Assembly: GCA_002391425.1 (NCBI GenBank)
Contig: DGEZ01000121.1
Span: 1 to 15,661, forward strand
Length of the DNA: 15,661 nucleotides
Direction of reading: 5' to 3'
Source of the DNA: Micrococcales bacterium UBA3913
GTDB taxonomy: Bacteria > Actinomycetota > Actinomycetes > Actinomycetales > Microbacteriaceae
In this document: positions 1 through 6,795 of the stretch, in pieces
How positions within the stretch are numbered: the first letter of the stretch is position 1
Layout: every line of letters begins with the position of its first letter
Notes under the pieces: generated by a model
What the model was told of the DNA's origin: nothing
Databases searched by the model: none
What the model saw: only the letters and a program-made list of their open reading frames with translations
Translations under genes and position numbers: made by a program

Positions 1-491
1 ACATAGGGACCGAGCGGGCTGAATGTGTCGATCCCCTTCGCCCAGGCCCACTGGTCGAAGTTGCGGGAGAAGTTCATCGAGGTGACATCGTTCGCCGCAG
101 TGAAGCCCCAGACGACATCCCGCCAGTGTTCCGCCGGTACGTTTTTCGCGGGACGCCCGATAATGACCGCCAGTTCGGCCTCCGCCTGCACGTTGAGCAC
201 ACCCTCAGGCACGATAATTGGCGCGCCTGGGCCAGTGACCGCGGTGTTCGGTTTCATGAACACGAGAGGAAAATCCCCGTCCGGGTCCCCTTCATAGTTG
301 CGGGCCAGACCCAGAATCTTCGACCGCGGGATAACCGGGGCGACGAGCTTCACCTCGTCGAGGGGAACCCGTTTGCCGGTCGTTTCGTACCCTTGGAACA
401 GCGGATCGCCAGCGAGCTCGACGAGTTCGTCGGAGTCGAGTATCCCGTACGCGAGCTCACCGTTTCCGGCCGAATACCGCGCAACCTTCAT
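1..491 (-). CDS. Fumarylacetoacetate hydrolase (FAH) family protein, 3' part beyond the window
   Basis: The first 163 codons of a protein read from ATG at 491; the C-terminal part lies off the left edge. Visible: a short N-terminal domain (about residues 1-55), then the start of the FAH fold with ILGLARNY (59-66), VFMKPNT (77-83) and the metal-binding pair in QAEAELAVIIGR, E104 and E106, followed by D135 in AANDVTS. In this superfamily these acidic residues hold Mg or Mn and the enzymes cleave or isomerise C-C bonds of acyl-pyruvate-like compounds; the exact substrate cannot be read from sequence. A GGGAG ribosome site lies about 6 nt before the ATG. It follows ilvE on the same strand after 73 nt holding a strong hairpin. 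In mycobacteria a homologous gene sits between gltX and leuB, so gltX may follow off the edge. Family call is firm; function is open. Confidence 0.88.
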   Translation of the reverse strand, partial: MKVARYSAGNGELAYGILDSDELVELAGDPLFQGYETTGKRVPLDEVKLVAPVIPRSKILGLARNYEGDPDGDFPLVFMKPNTAVTGPGAPIIVPEGVLNVQAEAELAVIIGRPAKNVPAEHWRDVVWGFTAANDVTSMNFSRNFDQWAWAKGIDTFSPLGPY

Positions 492-512
492 GATGTTCTC
501 CCTCACAGCATG

Positions 513-542
513 GTGCCGGGGCGCGTCAGAGCGCCCCGGCAC
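513..542 (-). terminator. Hairpin between ilvE and the FAH gene
   Basis: A perfect 12-bp GC-rich stem: GTGCCGGGGCGC (513-524) pairs with GCGCCCCGGCAC (531-542) around a 6-nt loop. It starts about 22 nt past the ilvE stop codon. There is no T-run after it on the minus strand, so it resembles the U-tract-less terminators or mRNA-stabilising hairpins of high-GC bacteria. It may only reduce read-through into the FAH gene. Confidence 0.65.
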
Positions 543-564
543 ACCAGTCTACGAGTATCCTGAC

Positions 565-1665
565 CTACTTCTTCAGAACGACGACCCAGCCGAACGGGTC
601 CTCGGCACGTCCGAACTGGATGTCGGTGAGTTCCTTGCGCAGGGACATGGTCACCGGTCCAGGCGTGTCCGGTGCGGCCGGGATCGAGAACTCCGGTGCG
701 CGCAGCTCGGCCAATGGGTTGATCACGGCGGCCGTGCCACACGCGAACACCTCACGGATGGTCCCGTCTGCCACGCCCTGGCGCCAGTCGTCAATCGAGA
801 TACGCCGTTCCTCCGTCTTCAGACCGCGGTGGCGAGCCAGCTCCAGGATTGACCGACGGGTCACCCCGTGCAGGATAGACCCCGTGAGCACGGGGGTGAT
901 CAGCTCCTGCTTATCTGTGACGAACATGATGTTCATGCCACCGAGCTCATCGATGTAGGTATGCGACTCCGCATCCAAGAACAGCACCTGCTTGCAACCG
1001 TGCTCATACGCTTTCTGCTGCGGCTCCAGGCTGGCCGCATAGTTACCGCCGCACTTGGCCTCCCCGGTGCCACCCAGGGCGGCACGGGTGAAGTTCGTCG
1101 ACAACCAGATGTCCACTGGCTTGACGCCCCCAGCGAAATACGGCCCTGCGGGGGAGGCGATCAGCACGTACTTGACTTCTTTGGCGGAGTCCACGCCGAG
1201 GAACGGCTCGGTAGCGATCATGAACGGCCGCAGGTAGAGGCTCTTCTCCCCCTCACTGTCGGGCACCCAGTCACTGTCGACAGCCACCAGCTGGCGCAGG
1301 GACTCGATGAACACGTCAACGGGCAGCTCCGGGAGGGCGAGGCGCCGTGCCGACTGCGCGAAGCGCTCGGCGTTCGCCTCTGGGCGGAACGTCGAGATCG
1401 TGCCATCGTCGTGGCGATACGCCTTGAGGCCCTCAAAGATCTCCTGCGCGTAGTGGAGGACCGCGGCAGCAGGGTCCAGGGAGAGCGGGCCGTAGGGAAC
1501 GACCTGGGCATTGTGCCACCCATTCTTCACATCCCAGTCAATCGTGACCATGTGATCGGTGAAGTAGACTCCGAACCCGGGGTCGCGAAGAATCTTCTCA
1601 CGCTCCTGCGCCGTCACGGGCGAAGGATTCTTGGTCACGCTGAACGACAACGCCGTACTGCTCAT
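565..1665 (-). CDS. ilvE: Branched-chain amino acid aminotransferase IlvE
   Basis: 366 aa, cytoplasmic PLP enzyme of fold type IV. It transfers the amino group between glutamate and the keto acids of Leu, Ile and Val, the last step of their synthesis. Seen: QEIFEGLKAY (74-83), the PLP-binding lysine K204 in GEAKCGGNYAAS, the following E240 in IDELGGMN, the GSILHGVTR segment (262-270) that contacts PLP phosphate, and ACGTAA (308-313). Length and motifs match the actinobacterial BCAT type, and K204 falls where the mycobacterial enzyme has its PLP lysine. The ATG at 1665 gives the usual N-terminus; upstream is a weak purine-rich GAGATAGGGAC. The gene lies 44 nt after leuB on the same strand, with a small hairpin in the gap, so co-transcription with leuB is likely. 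Confidence 0.97.
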   Translation of the reverse strand: MSSTALSFSVTKNPSPVTAQEREKILRDPGFGVYFTDHMVTIDWDVKNGWHNAQVVPYGPLSLDPAAAVLHYAQEIFEGLKAYRHDDGTISTFRPEANAERFAQSARRLALPELPVDVFIESLRQLVAVDSDWVPDSEGEKSLYLRPFMIATEPFLGVDSAKEVKYVLIASPAGPYFAGGVKPVDIWLSTNFTRAALGGTGEAKCGGNYAASLEPQQKAYEHGCKQVLFLDAESHTYIDELGGMNIMFVTDKQELITPVLTGSILHGVTRRSILELARHRGLKTEERRISIDDWRQGVADGTIREVFACGTAAVINPLAELRAPEFSIPAAPDTPGPVTMSLRKELTDIQFGRAEDPFGWVVVLKK

Positions 1666-1685
1666 GTCCCTATCTCTTTCTCACT

Positions 1686-1704
1686 GCCGACGAACACCGT
1701 CGGC
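1686..1704 (-). other. Small hairpin in the leuB-ilvE gap
   Basis: GCCGACG (1686-1692) and CGTCGGC (1698-1704) form a perfect 7-bp stem with a 5-nt loop. It fills the 44-nt gap between the leuB stop and the ilvE ribosome-binding region. No T-run follows. It could tune ilvE expression, act as an mRNA processing site, or be a weak partial terminator. The structure is seen; the role is inferred. Confidence 0.5.
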
Positions 1705-1709
1705 CTGTT

Positions 1710-2759
1710 TCATCTGTCTGCCCTGTGTGCCACCCGCGTCGCGATCGCGTCCCCCACGTCCGCCGTGGTTCGGGGGGCTTCGCCTCGTGAGGCGAGATCC
1801 TCCCGGACTGCATCTTCGATTCGATTCGCGGACTCCGGTAAACCCACGTGCCGAGCGAGCAGTGCGGCTGACAGGATTGTCGCCGTTGGATCAGCTTTCT
1901 GCTGGCCAGCAATATCAGGTGCGGAACCGTGAATCGGCTCGAACATGCTCGGATAGGCGCCAGTCGGGTTGATGTTCCCGGAAGCCGCCAGCCCAATCCC
2001 GCCGCTGATTGCTGCGGCAAGATCGGTGAGGATGTCGCCAAAGAGGTTATCTGTGACGATGACGTCGAACCGACTCGGTTGAGTGACTAGGAATATTGTA
2101 GCCGCGTCAACGTGAATATAATCCCAGTCCACCTCGGGATATTCTCGCGCAACCTCGCGCACGATCCTCAGCCACATCCCACCGGCGTGGACCAGCACGT
2201 TGTGCTTGTGCACGAGGGTGAGCTTCTTGCGGGGCCGGGCCTGGGCCGTGTCGAACGCGTAGCGGACGAGACGTTCCGCTCCGAACGCCGTATTCACCGA
2301 AACTTCGGTCGCCACCTCGTGGGCGGTGCCGACACGAATCGCTCCGCCATTGCCCACATAAGGCCCCTCCGTCCCCTCACGCACGACAACGAAATCCACA
2401 GCACCCGGGTCGGACAGCGGGCTGCTAACGCCGGGGAATAGCTCGACCGGACGAAGGTTCACGAAGTGATCCAAACCGAAACGAAGTGTGAGGAGCAGAC
2501 CCCGCTCCAGCACGCCGCTGGGCACGCTCGGGTCGCCGATGGCCCCTAACAGGATGGCGTCATGGTGACGCAATTGGTCGAGGGTCTCGTCGCTGAGCAC
2601 CTCCCCCGTGCGGTGATATCGCCTCGCCCCGAGATCGTACTCCGTGGTTTTCAGCTCAATATCCTCAGGCAGGGATGCTCGCAGCACTTTCAGCGCCTCG
2701 GGCACGATCTCCGGGCCGATCCCGTCACCCGGGATCACGGCCAGGTCCAGTGAACGCAT
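1710..2759 (-). CDS. leuB: 3-isopropylmalate dehydrogenase LeuB
   Basis: 349 aa. NAD-dependent oxidative decarboxylation of 3-isopropylmalate to 2-oxoisocaproate in leucine synthesis; cytoplasmic homodimer by family. Seen: N-terminal AVIPGDGIGPEI (7-18), substrate arginines R93 (LRFG), R103 (NLRP) and R127 (VVREGTEGPYVG) with Y134, K185, and the metal aspartates D218 (HVDAAT), D242 and D246 (NLFGDILTDLAAA). The NAD-binding tail GSAPDIAG is at 278-285. The acidic metal ligands sit where thermophilic and mycobacterial LeuB have them. The ATG at 2759 is preceded by a strong GGAGG (2764-2768) with a 4-nt spacer. It is the first gene of the minus-strand set leuB-ilvE-FAH and is divergent from glmS. 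Confidence 0.97.
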   Translation of the reverse strand: MRSLDLAVIPGDGIGPEIVPEALKVLRASLPEDIELKTTEYDLGARRYHRTGEVLSDETLDQLRHHDAILLGAIGDPSVPSGVLERGLLLTLRFGLDHFVNLRPVELFPGVSSPLSDPGAVDFVVVREGTEGPYVGNGGAIRVGTAHEVATEVSVNTAFGAERLVRYAFDTAQARPRKKLTLVHKHNVLVHAGGMWLRIVREVAREYPEVDWDYIHVDAATIFLVTQPSRFDVIVTDNLFGDILTDLAAAISGGIGLAASGNINPTGAYPSMFEPIHGSAPDIAGQQKADPTATILSAALLARHVGLPESANRIEDAVREDLASRGEAPRTTADVGDAIATRVAHRADR

Positions 2760-3089
2760 GACTCCTCCGTTCCGTATAGGCCCACCTTAGCCGAGGCAGG
2801 CCACGCGCCGAGGTCACCACAGCTGCGCCCTGCGTGCACCCCGTGCACTCCCCGTGCGCCCACGCGCATCCCCCAGACGCCCTCCCACGCACACCCCATG
2901 GACATCCCGCTCACCCCTCCACGCGCACCCCGTGTACGACGGCGAAGCGGGTGTCGAGGACCTGACCGCGATGAACCAAACCGCTCAATTATGGTGCGAA
3001 AGCGCCGTGCTGATGTGGCCGAAACCACAGTCGTTGACGGAGTATTCGGGACCCGCCTTCTGCGCGGGGGAGGCCGGAAAGGCATCACC
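2760..3089. repeat. leuB/glmS divergent intergenic region with low-complexity C-rich repeats
   Basis: No convincing gene here. An open frame runs through it into glmS, but GlmS needs Cys right after Met, so that extension is rejected. Between 2831 and 2940 are four imperfect copies of a motif close to CCACGCGCACCCCGTG (2831-2846, 2860-2875, 2885-2900, 2919-2934) at irregular spacing of 25-34 nt. The strand is strongly C-rich. The rest (2941-3089) is unremarkable apart from a TTGACG at about 3035, which has no -10 at a proper distance. The region must hold the leuB promoter, but I cannot place it with confidence. Confidence 0.45.
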
Positions 3090-3095
3090 TATACT
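3090..3095 (+). promoter_or_regulatory. Candidate glmS -10 box, leaderless type
   Basis: TATACT is followed by exactly 7 nt and then the glmS ATG at 3103, so transcription would begin at the A of the start codon. No ribosome-binding sequence lies in the last 20 nt before the ATG, which fits. The nearest GGGGGAGG (3066-3073) is about 30 nt away, too far for an SD. No clear -35 box is seen. Confidence 0.65.
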
Positions 3096-3102
3096 CAGTG
3101 CC

Positions 3103-4953
3103 ATGTGCGGAATTGTGGGCTACGTGGGCCCGAATAATACGATTGACGTTCTTCTCTCCGGTCTGAAACGGCTGGAATACCGCGGATATGACTCGGCTGG
3201 CGTCGCTGTCATCGGCGATGACGGAGCCATGCACTCCCGCAAGAAAGCCGGGAAACTGAATGTGCTCGCAGATTCCCTGGCGAACGAGCCCTTGCCGGAG
3301 GGGCACACCGGAATTGGACATACCCGCTGGGCAACGCACGGGGCCCCGACAGATGCCAATGCGCATCCCCACTTCGGCGACGACGGCAAACTCGCGCTGA
3401 TACACAACGGAATCATCGAGAACTACCAGGAACTCAAAGATGAGCTCGCCGCACAGGGGTTCTCCTTCTCCTCGGAAACCGACACCGAGGTGGCCGCCGT
3501 CCTCCTGGGTGCCGAGTATGAGAAAACCCACGACCTCTATGAGGCATTCCGCATCGTGGTGTCTCGCCTGAGCGGAGCGTTCACGCTTCTGGCCATCCAT
3601 CAGGACCAGCCCGGTGTCGTCGTCGGCGCACGCCGCAACTCGCCCCTGGTAATCGGGCGCGGCCGGGGAGAGAACTTCCTCGCCTCCGATGTCGGCGCGT
3701 TCGTGGAGCACACCCGCCGCGCTCTTGCGATCGGACAGGACGAGATTGCGGTGATCACCGCAGACGACGTGACCGTGACCGATTTCGCGGGGAACACTGT
3801 CGCCCCCAGCGAGTTCGAGATCCCGTGGGACGCGAAAGCGGCCGAACGCGGCGGCTGGCGCAGCTTCATGGAGAAGGAAATCTCCGAGCAGCCCGAGGCA
3901 CTGCGCAACACCCTGCTCGGGCACATCAAGGACGGACAGGCCCACTTCGACAGCCTGGGGGCAATAGACGACGAGTTCCTGGCTCGCATGAACCGGGTTG
4001 TGGTCGTGGCCGCGGGCACGGCAGCGTTCGCCGCCATGACGGCGCGCTACGCCTTCGAGAAATGGACGCGCGTGGCCTTCGACGTGGACTTGGCGCACGA
4101 GTTCCGTTACCGCGATCCGGTGATCGATGAGAACACCCTCGTGATCTCGGTAAGCCAGTCGGGCGAGACCATGGACACGCTCATGGCCACCCACTACGCC
4201 ACGGAGCATGGAGTCAAGACGCTCTCCATCTGCAACACGCAGGGCGCGACCATCCCCCGAGAATCCGACGGGGTGATCTATACCCACGCCGGCCCCGAGA
4301 TCGCAGTGGCCTCCACGAAGGCGTTCACCTCTCAGATCACGGCGATCTACCTGTTCGCGCTTTACGTGGCGAAGGTGCGGGGCACACTATCCGACGAAAA
4401 GATCTCCGAACTCCTCGAGGATCTGTCCACGATGCCCGACAAGGCCGCTGAAACACTCGCCGGGCTGGGGCGCATCCCCGAGCTGGCAAAGTGGATGGCC
4501 GACACGCGTTCCGTGCTCTACCTGGGCCGTCACGTGGGTTACCCGATCGCGCTTGAGGGAGCTCTCAAGCTCAAAGAGGTCGCCTATGTCAATACGGAGG
4601 GTTTCGCAGCTGGGGAACTCAAGCATGGCTCCATCGCTTTGATCGAACCAGGGCAACCCGTGTTCGTCATCATGCCAAGCCCCCGGAATCCGCTGGGGCT
4701 GCACGCCAAGGTGCTGTCCAATATCCAGGAGATTCGTGCTCGCGGTGCGCACATCATCGCCATCGTCGAGATCGGGGATGTCGCAGTGCTGCCCTTCGTT
4801 GATGAGGCGATTACGATTCCACTCGCGTCCGTCTACATGCAGCCAATCCTGTCCGTCATCCCGCTCCAGGCATTCGCCATGGAGTTGTCCACTGCGCGTG
4901 GCCTGGACGTGGACCAACCGCGCAACCTGGCGAAATCCGTCACCGTGGAGTAA
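3103..4953 (+). CDS. glmS: Glutamine-fructose-6-phosphate aminotransferase (isomerizing) GlmS
   Basis: 616 aa, cytoplasmic. It makes glucosamine-6-phosphate from fructose-6-phosphate and glutamine, the first step toward UDP-GlcNAc and peptidoglycan. Seen: N-terminal nucleophile C2 (MCGIVGYVG), R75 in HTRWATHG, N102-G103 and D127 of the glutaminase domain (1 to about 240). Two SIS isomerase domains follow, with SQSGET (351-356), STKAF (404-408), K489, E492, H508 in ELKHGS and the C-terminal K611 in the AKSVTVE tail. Start chosen because C2 must become N-terminal. Odd: the usual ACGT motif of the first SIS domain reads AAGTAAFAA, so the conserved Cys is A304; HGP is HGS. The other catalytic residues are present, so activity is expected. 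Transcription is probably leaderless. It stands alone on the plus strand, 129 nt before ppk2. Confidence 0.97.
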   Translation: MCGIVGYVGPNNTIDVLLSGLKRLEYRGYDSAGVAVIGDDGAMHSRKKAGKLNVLADSLANEPLPEGHTGIGHTRWATHGAPTDANAHPHFGDDGKLALIHNGIIENYQELKDELAAQGFSFSSETDTEVAAVLLGAEYEKTHDLYEAFRIVVSRLSGAFTLLAIHQDQPGVVVGARRNSPLVIGRGRGENFLASDVGAFVEHTRRALAIGQDEIAVITADDVTVTDFAGNTVAPSEFEIPWDAKAAERGGWRSFMEKEISEQPEALRNTLLGHIKDGQAHFDSLGAIDDEFLARMNRVVVVAAGTAAFAAMTARYAFEKWTRVAFDVDLAHEFRYRDPVIDENTLVISVSQSGETMDTLMATHYATEHGVKTLSICNTQGATIPRESDGVIYTHAGPEIAVASTKAFTSQITAIYLFALYVAKVRGTLSDEKISELLEDLSTMPDKAAETLAGLGRIPELAKWMADTRSVLYLGRHVGYPIALEGALKLKEVAYVNTEGFAAGELKHGSIALIEPGQPVFVIMPSPRNPLGLHAKVLSNIQEIRARGAHIIAIVEIGDVAVLPFVDEAITIPLASVYMQPILSVIPLQAFAMELSTARGLDVDQPRNLAKSVTVE

Positions 4954-5044
4954 CCCGATGAGCTGGGGAATCCCCGCGCAGGAGTTCCTCAATCTCTCGG
5001 CAGCTCGCAGCTGTCATCGACGAGACCTGACGAGGGCATCCCCC

Positions 5045-5050
5045 TATGCT
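5045..5050 (+). promoter_or_regulatory. Possible ppk2 -10 box
   Basis: TATGCT fits TANNNT and lies 32 nt before the ppk2 ATG, leaving a short leader that carries the ribosome site GGAAGGA (5070-5076, 6-nt spacer). No convincing -35. The 129-nt gap after glmS also has two weak hairpins (GGGG-AAT-CCCC at 4965-4975 and CAGCT-CGC-AGCTG at 5001-5013) that could partly end glmS transcription. Confidence 0.3.
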
Positions 5051-5082
5051 GGAGGCAACGAATCCGTGGGGAAGGAATCAGC

Positions 5083-5940
5083 ATGACCAGCGAGGGCGAC
5101 GCACTGACCGTCGAGCGCATCCCGAAGAAACTGTATGAGCGAGAGCTGCGGCGTCTCCAGCAGGAGCTCGTCGCGATGCACCAGTGGGTGAAGGACACCG
5201 GCGCGCGCGTCGTCGTCATCTTCGAGGGCCGTGACGCCGCCGGGAAGGGCTCCGCAATCAAGCGCGTCTCCGAGTATCTCAACCCCCGGGTGGCTCGAGT
5301 CGTGGCTCTGCCCACACCGACGGAACGCGAAAAGACGCAGTGGTACTTCCAGCGCTATGTTCAGCACCTGCCGGCAGCCGGAGAGATGGTGCTGTTCGAT
5401 CGTTCCTGGTACAACCGGGCTGGCGTCGAGATCGTCATGGGCTACTGCACGAATGCGCAGTACCAGCTGTTCCTCAAGCAGGTTCCCCAATTCGAGCGGA
5501 TGCTCGTCGAAGACGGCATCATCCTGCTCAAGTACTGGTTCTCCGTGTCCGATCGTGAGCAGGAGGCGCGCTTCCGGTCGCGCCGAGACGACCCCATGCG
5601 ACGGTGGAAGCTCTCCCCCAACGACGTCGAGTCCATTCTGCGCTGGGAGGACTACTCCCGCGCGAAAGACACCATGCTCGTCCACACGAACATCCCGGAG
5701 GCCCCCTGGTACACCGTTGAGAGCGATGACAAGCGACGGGCCAGAATCAACATGATCAGCCACATGCTCTCGAAAATCCCTTACGAGCACCACGAGCCGC
5801 CGGTCATCGACTTCCCTCCGCGACCGGCATCCACCGGATATAAGAGGCCCCCACGGCCGCTCGACACCTATGTCCCGGATGTGGCCGCCGAGCTCTTGCG
5901 GGCGTACACGACGCGCAAAGCAACGAAGAAGTCTTCCTAG
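5083..5940 (+). CDS. ppk2: Polyphosphate kinase 2 (PPK2, class I-like)
   Basis: 285 aa, P-loop kinase of the PPK2 family, which moves phosphate between inorganic polyphosphate and nucleoside di- or triphosphates. Seen: Walker A in FEGRDAAGKGS (47-57, K55), a conserved PTPTEREKTQWYFQRY stretch (77-92), Walker B VLFDRSWYNRAGVE (103-116, D106 and R107), and a basic lid segment around residues 160-180 with many Arg. Single domain and about 285 residues suggest class I, which mostly uses polyphosphate to phosphorylate NDPs, but class cannot be fixed by eye. ATG at 5083 has the ribosome site GGAAGGA 6 nt upstream. The last about 25 residues are basic and likely disordered. It follows glmS by 129 nt and converges with the GNAT gene. 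Confidence 0.94.
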   Translation: MTSEGDALTVERIPKKLYERELRRLQQELVAMHQWVKDTGARVVVIFEGRDAAGKGSAIKRVSEYLNPRVARVVALPTPTEREKTQWYFQRYVQHLPAAGEMVLFDRSWYNRAGVEIVMGYCTNAQYQLFLKQVPQFERMLVEDGIILLKYWFSVSDREQEARFRSRRDDPMRRWKLSPNDVESILRWEDYSRAKDTMLVHTNIPEAPWYTVESDDKRRARINMISHMLSKIPYEHHEPPVIDFPPRPASTGYKRPPRPLDTYVPDVAAELLRAYTTRKATKKSS

Positions 5941-5977
5941 CGGAGGGCGGCAGAACGAACGCGTGCTTCGCCCGAGT

Positions 5978-6118
5978 GCGCTACGGGGGCCAGGAGCGCT
6001 GCGCCACGCGCGCCATGTCAGGCGCACTGCGGGACGAGGGGCACTAACACCATACGTGTCATGCCAGGCACACTACAACACCACACGCATACCCCACGCG
6101 CGCTACGGGACCAGGCGC
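5978..6118. repeat. Imperfect repeats in the convergent ppk2/GNAT gap
   Basis: Two interleaved pairs of imperfect direct repeats: GCGCTACGGG...CCAGG..GCGC at 5978-5999 and 6100-6118 (the second overlaps the stop codon of the GNAT gene), and CATGTCAGGCGCACT (6014-6028) against CATGCCAGGCACACT (6060-6074; 13 of 15 match, 46-bp period). A weak hairpin GCGCC-ATGTCA-GGCGC sits inside. No gene fits here, and no T-rich terminator is visible for either convergent gene. Confidence 0.55.
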
Positions 6119-6531
6119 ATCACATCGGTGTCACGCGTGACGAAGCCCAGCCCTTCATACAGCCGGTGGGCGTTCTGCCGGCTCGGCCGCGACGTCAGGT
6201 CCAGGGTGCGCGCACCGAGCACACGTGCCCGATCGATCGCCGTGCTGAGGAGAGCCCGAGCAATCCCCTGGCCTCGGTGTCCCTCATCCACCACCACATC
6301 CTCGATGTGCCCACGAACACCCGTGAGCTGCGGAAGGAGCACCAGGGTGGTGAGACCAACAACGTGGCCGTCCTGCACGGCCGCGTACAGGGTGATCTCG
6401 GGTGCTGTGGCGCACCGCTCGATGGTCTCGCGGGAAACCTCCGCCGACGAGAGCTGAGGCAGGAGGGCTTTCACATCTGCGACGAGCTCATCATCCACCT
6501 GGTCCACGATCGTGATCTCGAAATCCGTCAT
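6103..6531 (-). CDS. GNAT family N-acetyltransferase
   Basis: 142 aa, single GNAT domain, cytoplasmic. Such enzymes acetylate an amine with acetyl-CoA; the substrate is unknown. Seen: the acetyl-CoA motif A in VVVDEGHRGQGIARALL (pattern R-x-x-G-Q-G-I-A near residues 83-90), the motif B segment RPSRQNAHRLYEGLGF with the usual N-x-x-A-x-x-L-Y-x-x-x-G-F, and a preceding beta-strand DGHVVGLTTLVLLP. Length is normal for a stand-alone GNAT. The ATG at 6531 lacks a ribosome site but has TACGAT exactly 6 nt upstream, suggesting a leaderless mRNA. Upstream lie the 22-bp tandem repeats and 13-bp motifs. It ends in the repeat-rich convergent gap. Confidence 0.9.
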   Translation of the reverse strand: MTDFEITIVDQVDDELVADVKALLPQLSSAEVSRETIERCATAPEITLYAAVQDGHVVGLTTLVLLPQLTGVRGHIEDVVVDEGHRGQGIARALLSTAIDRARVLGARTLDLTSRPSRQNAHRLYEGLGFVTRDTDVMRLVP

Positions 6532-6537
6532 AATTCC

Positions 6538-6543
6538 ATCGTA
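6538..6543 (-). promoter_or_regulatory. Candidate leaderless -10 box of the GNAT gene
   Basis: On the minus strand TACGAT (TANNNT) is followed by 6 nt (GGAATT) and the ATG at 6531, placing transcription start at or beside the start codon. No SD lies between them. The -35 side is not recognisable. Confidence 0.5.
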
Positions 6544-6573
6544 GGGGTCCGACCGCCGGCGCTTCCGCCCTCT

Positions 6574-6660
6574 TTCCTGGTTCCTCCGACACTAATTCCT
6601 GGTTCCTCCGACACTCCTTCCTGGTTCCTCCGACACTCCTTCCTGGTTGCTCCACGCTAA
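6574..6660. repeat. 22-bp tandem repeat, three full units plus one degenerate
   Basis: Units at 6574-6595, 6596-6617 and 6618-6639 each begin TTCCTGGTTCCTCCGACACT and end in AA, CC and CC. A fourth, changed unit (6640-6660) keeps TTCCTGGTT and then diverges. The array lies just upstream of the GNAT promoter. The period is about two helical turns, so the units face the same side of the DNA. Copy number could vary between strains. Confidence 0.93.
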
Positions 6661-6763
6661 GTGACGGAATCTGCCGACTCCATCCGTATATGGACTCTCG
6701 ACCCCGCGGATTCCGTCACTTTGGATAGAAACCAGGCCCACGACCCCGCCGATTCCGTCACTT
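6659..6763. repeat. Three copies of a 13-bp motif, one inverted and two direct
   Basis: AAGTGACGGAATC at 6659-6671 is the exact reverse complement of GATTCCGTCACTT at 6709-6721 and again at 6751-6763. The two direct copies are part of a longer shared stretch (from CGACCCCGC, 6699 and 6741) with one mismatch and a 42-bp period. The inverted pair could form a 13-bp stem with a 37-nt loop. It abuts the 22-bp tandem array. This could be a small dispersed intergenic repeat or a cluster of protein-binding sites. Confidence 0.9.
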
Positions 6764-6795
6764 CGGGTGTACACACGCGGGCGGGAGGGGGCCGC

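Noticed and set aside
868..1932. 354-codon open frame on the plus strand across ilvE and the leuB end
   Set aside because: Antisense to two clear enzymes and crosses their junction; no family features.
2773..2778. TATACG as the leuB -10 box
   Set aside because: It would put transcription start inside the GGAGG ribosome site, leaving the site unusable; another promoter further upstream is more likely.
2854..3102. An N-terminal extension of GlmS in the same open frame (about 83 extra residues)
   Set aside because: GlmS needs the Cys after the initiator Met as nucleophile, the extension is low-complexity, and a -10 box lies directly before the ATG at 3103.
2941..3102. glmS ribozyme riboswitch
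   Set aside because: That class is found in Firmicutes; the glmS transcript here appears leaderless, leaving no room for a 5' ribozyme.
3085..4287. 400-codon open frame on the minus strand across glmS
   Set aside because: It is antisense to a firmly identified gene, has no recognisable domain, and long antisense frames are expected in high-GC coding DNA.
6574..6763. CRISPR array
   Set aside because: The 22-bp units are directly adjacent with no spacers, the 13-bp motif occurs in both orientations, and no cas gene is present.
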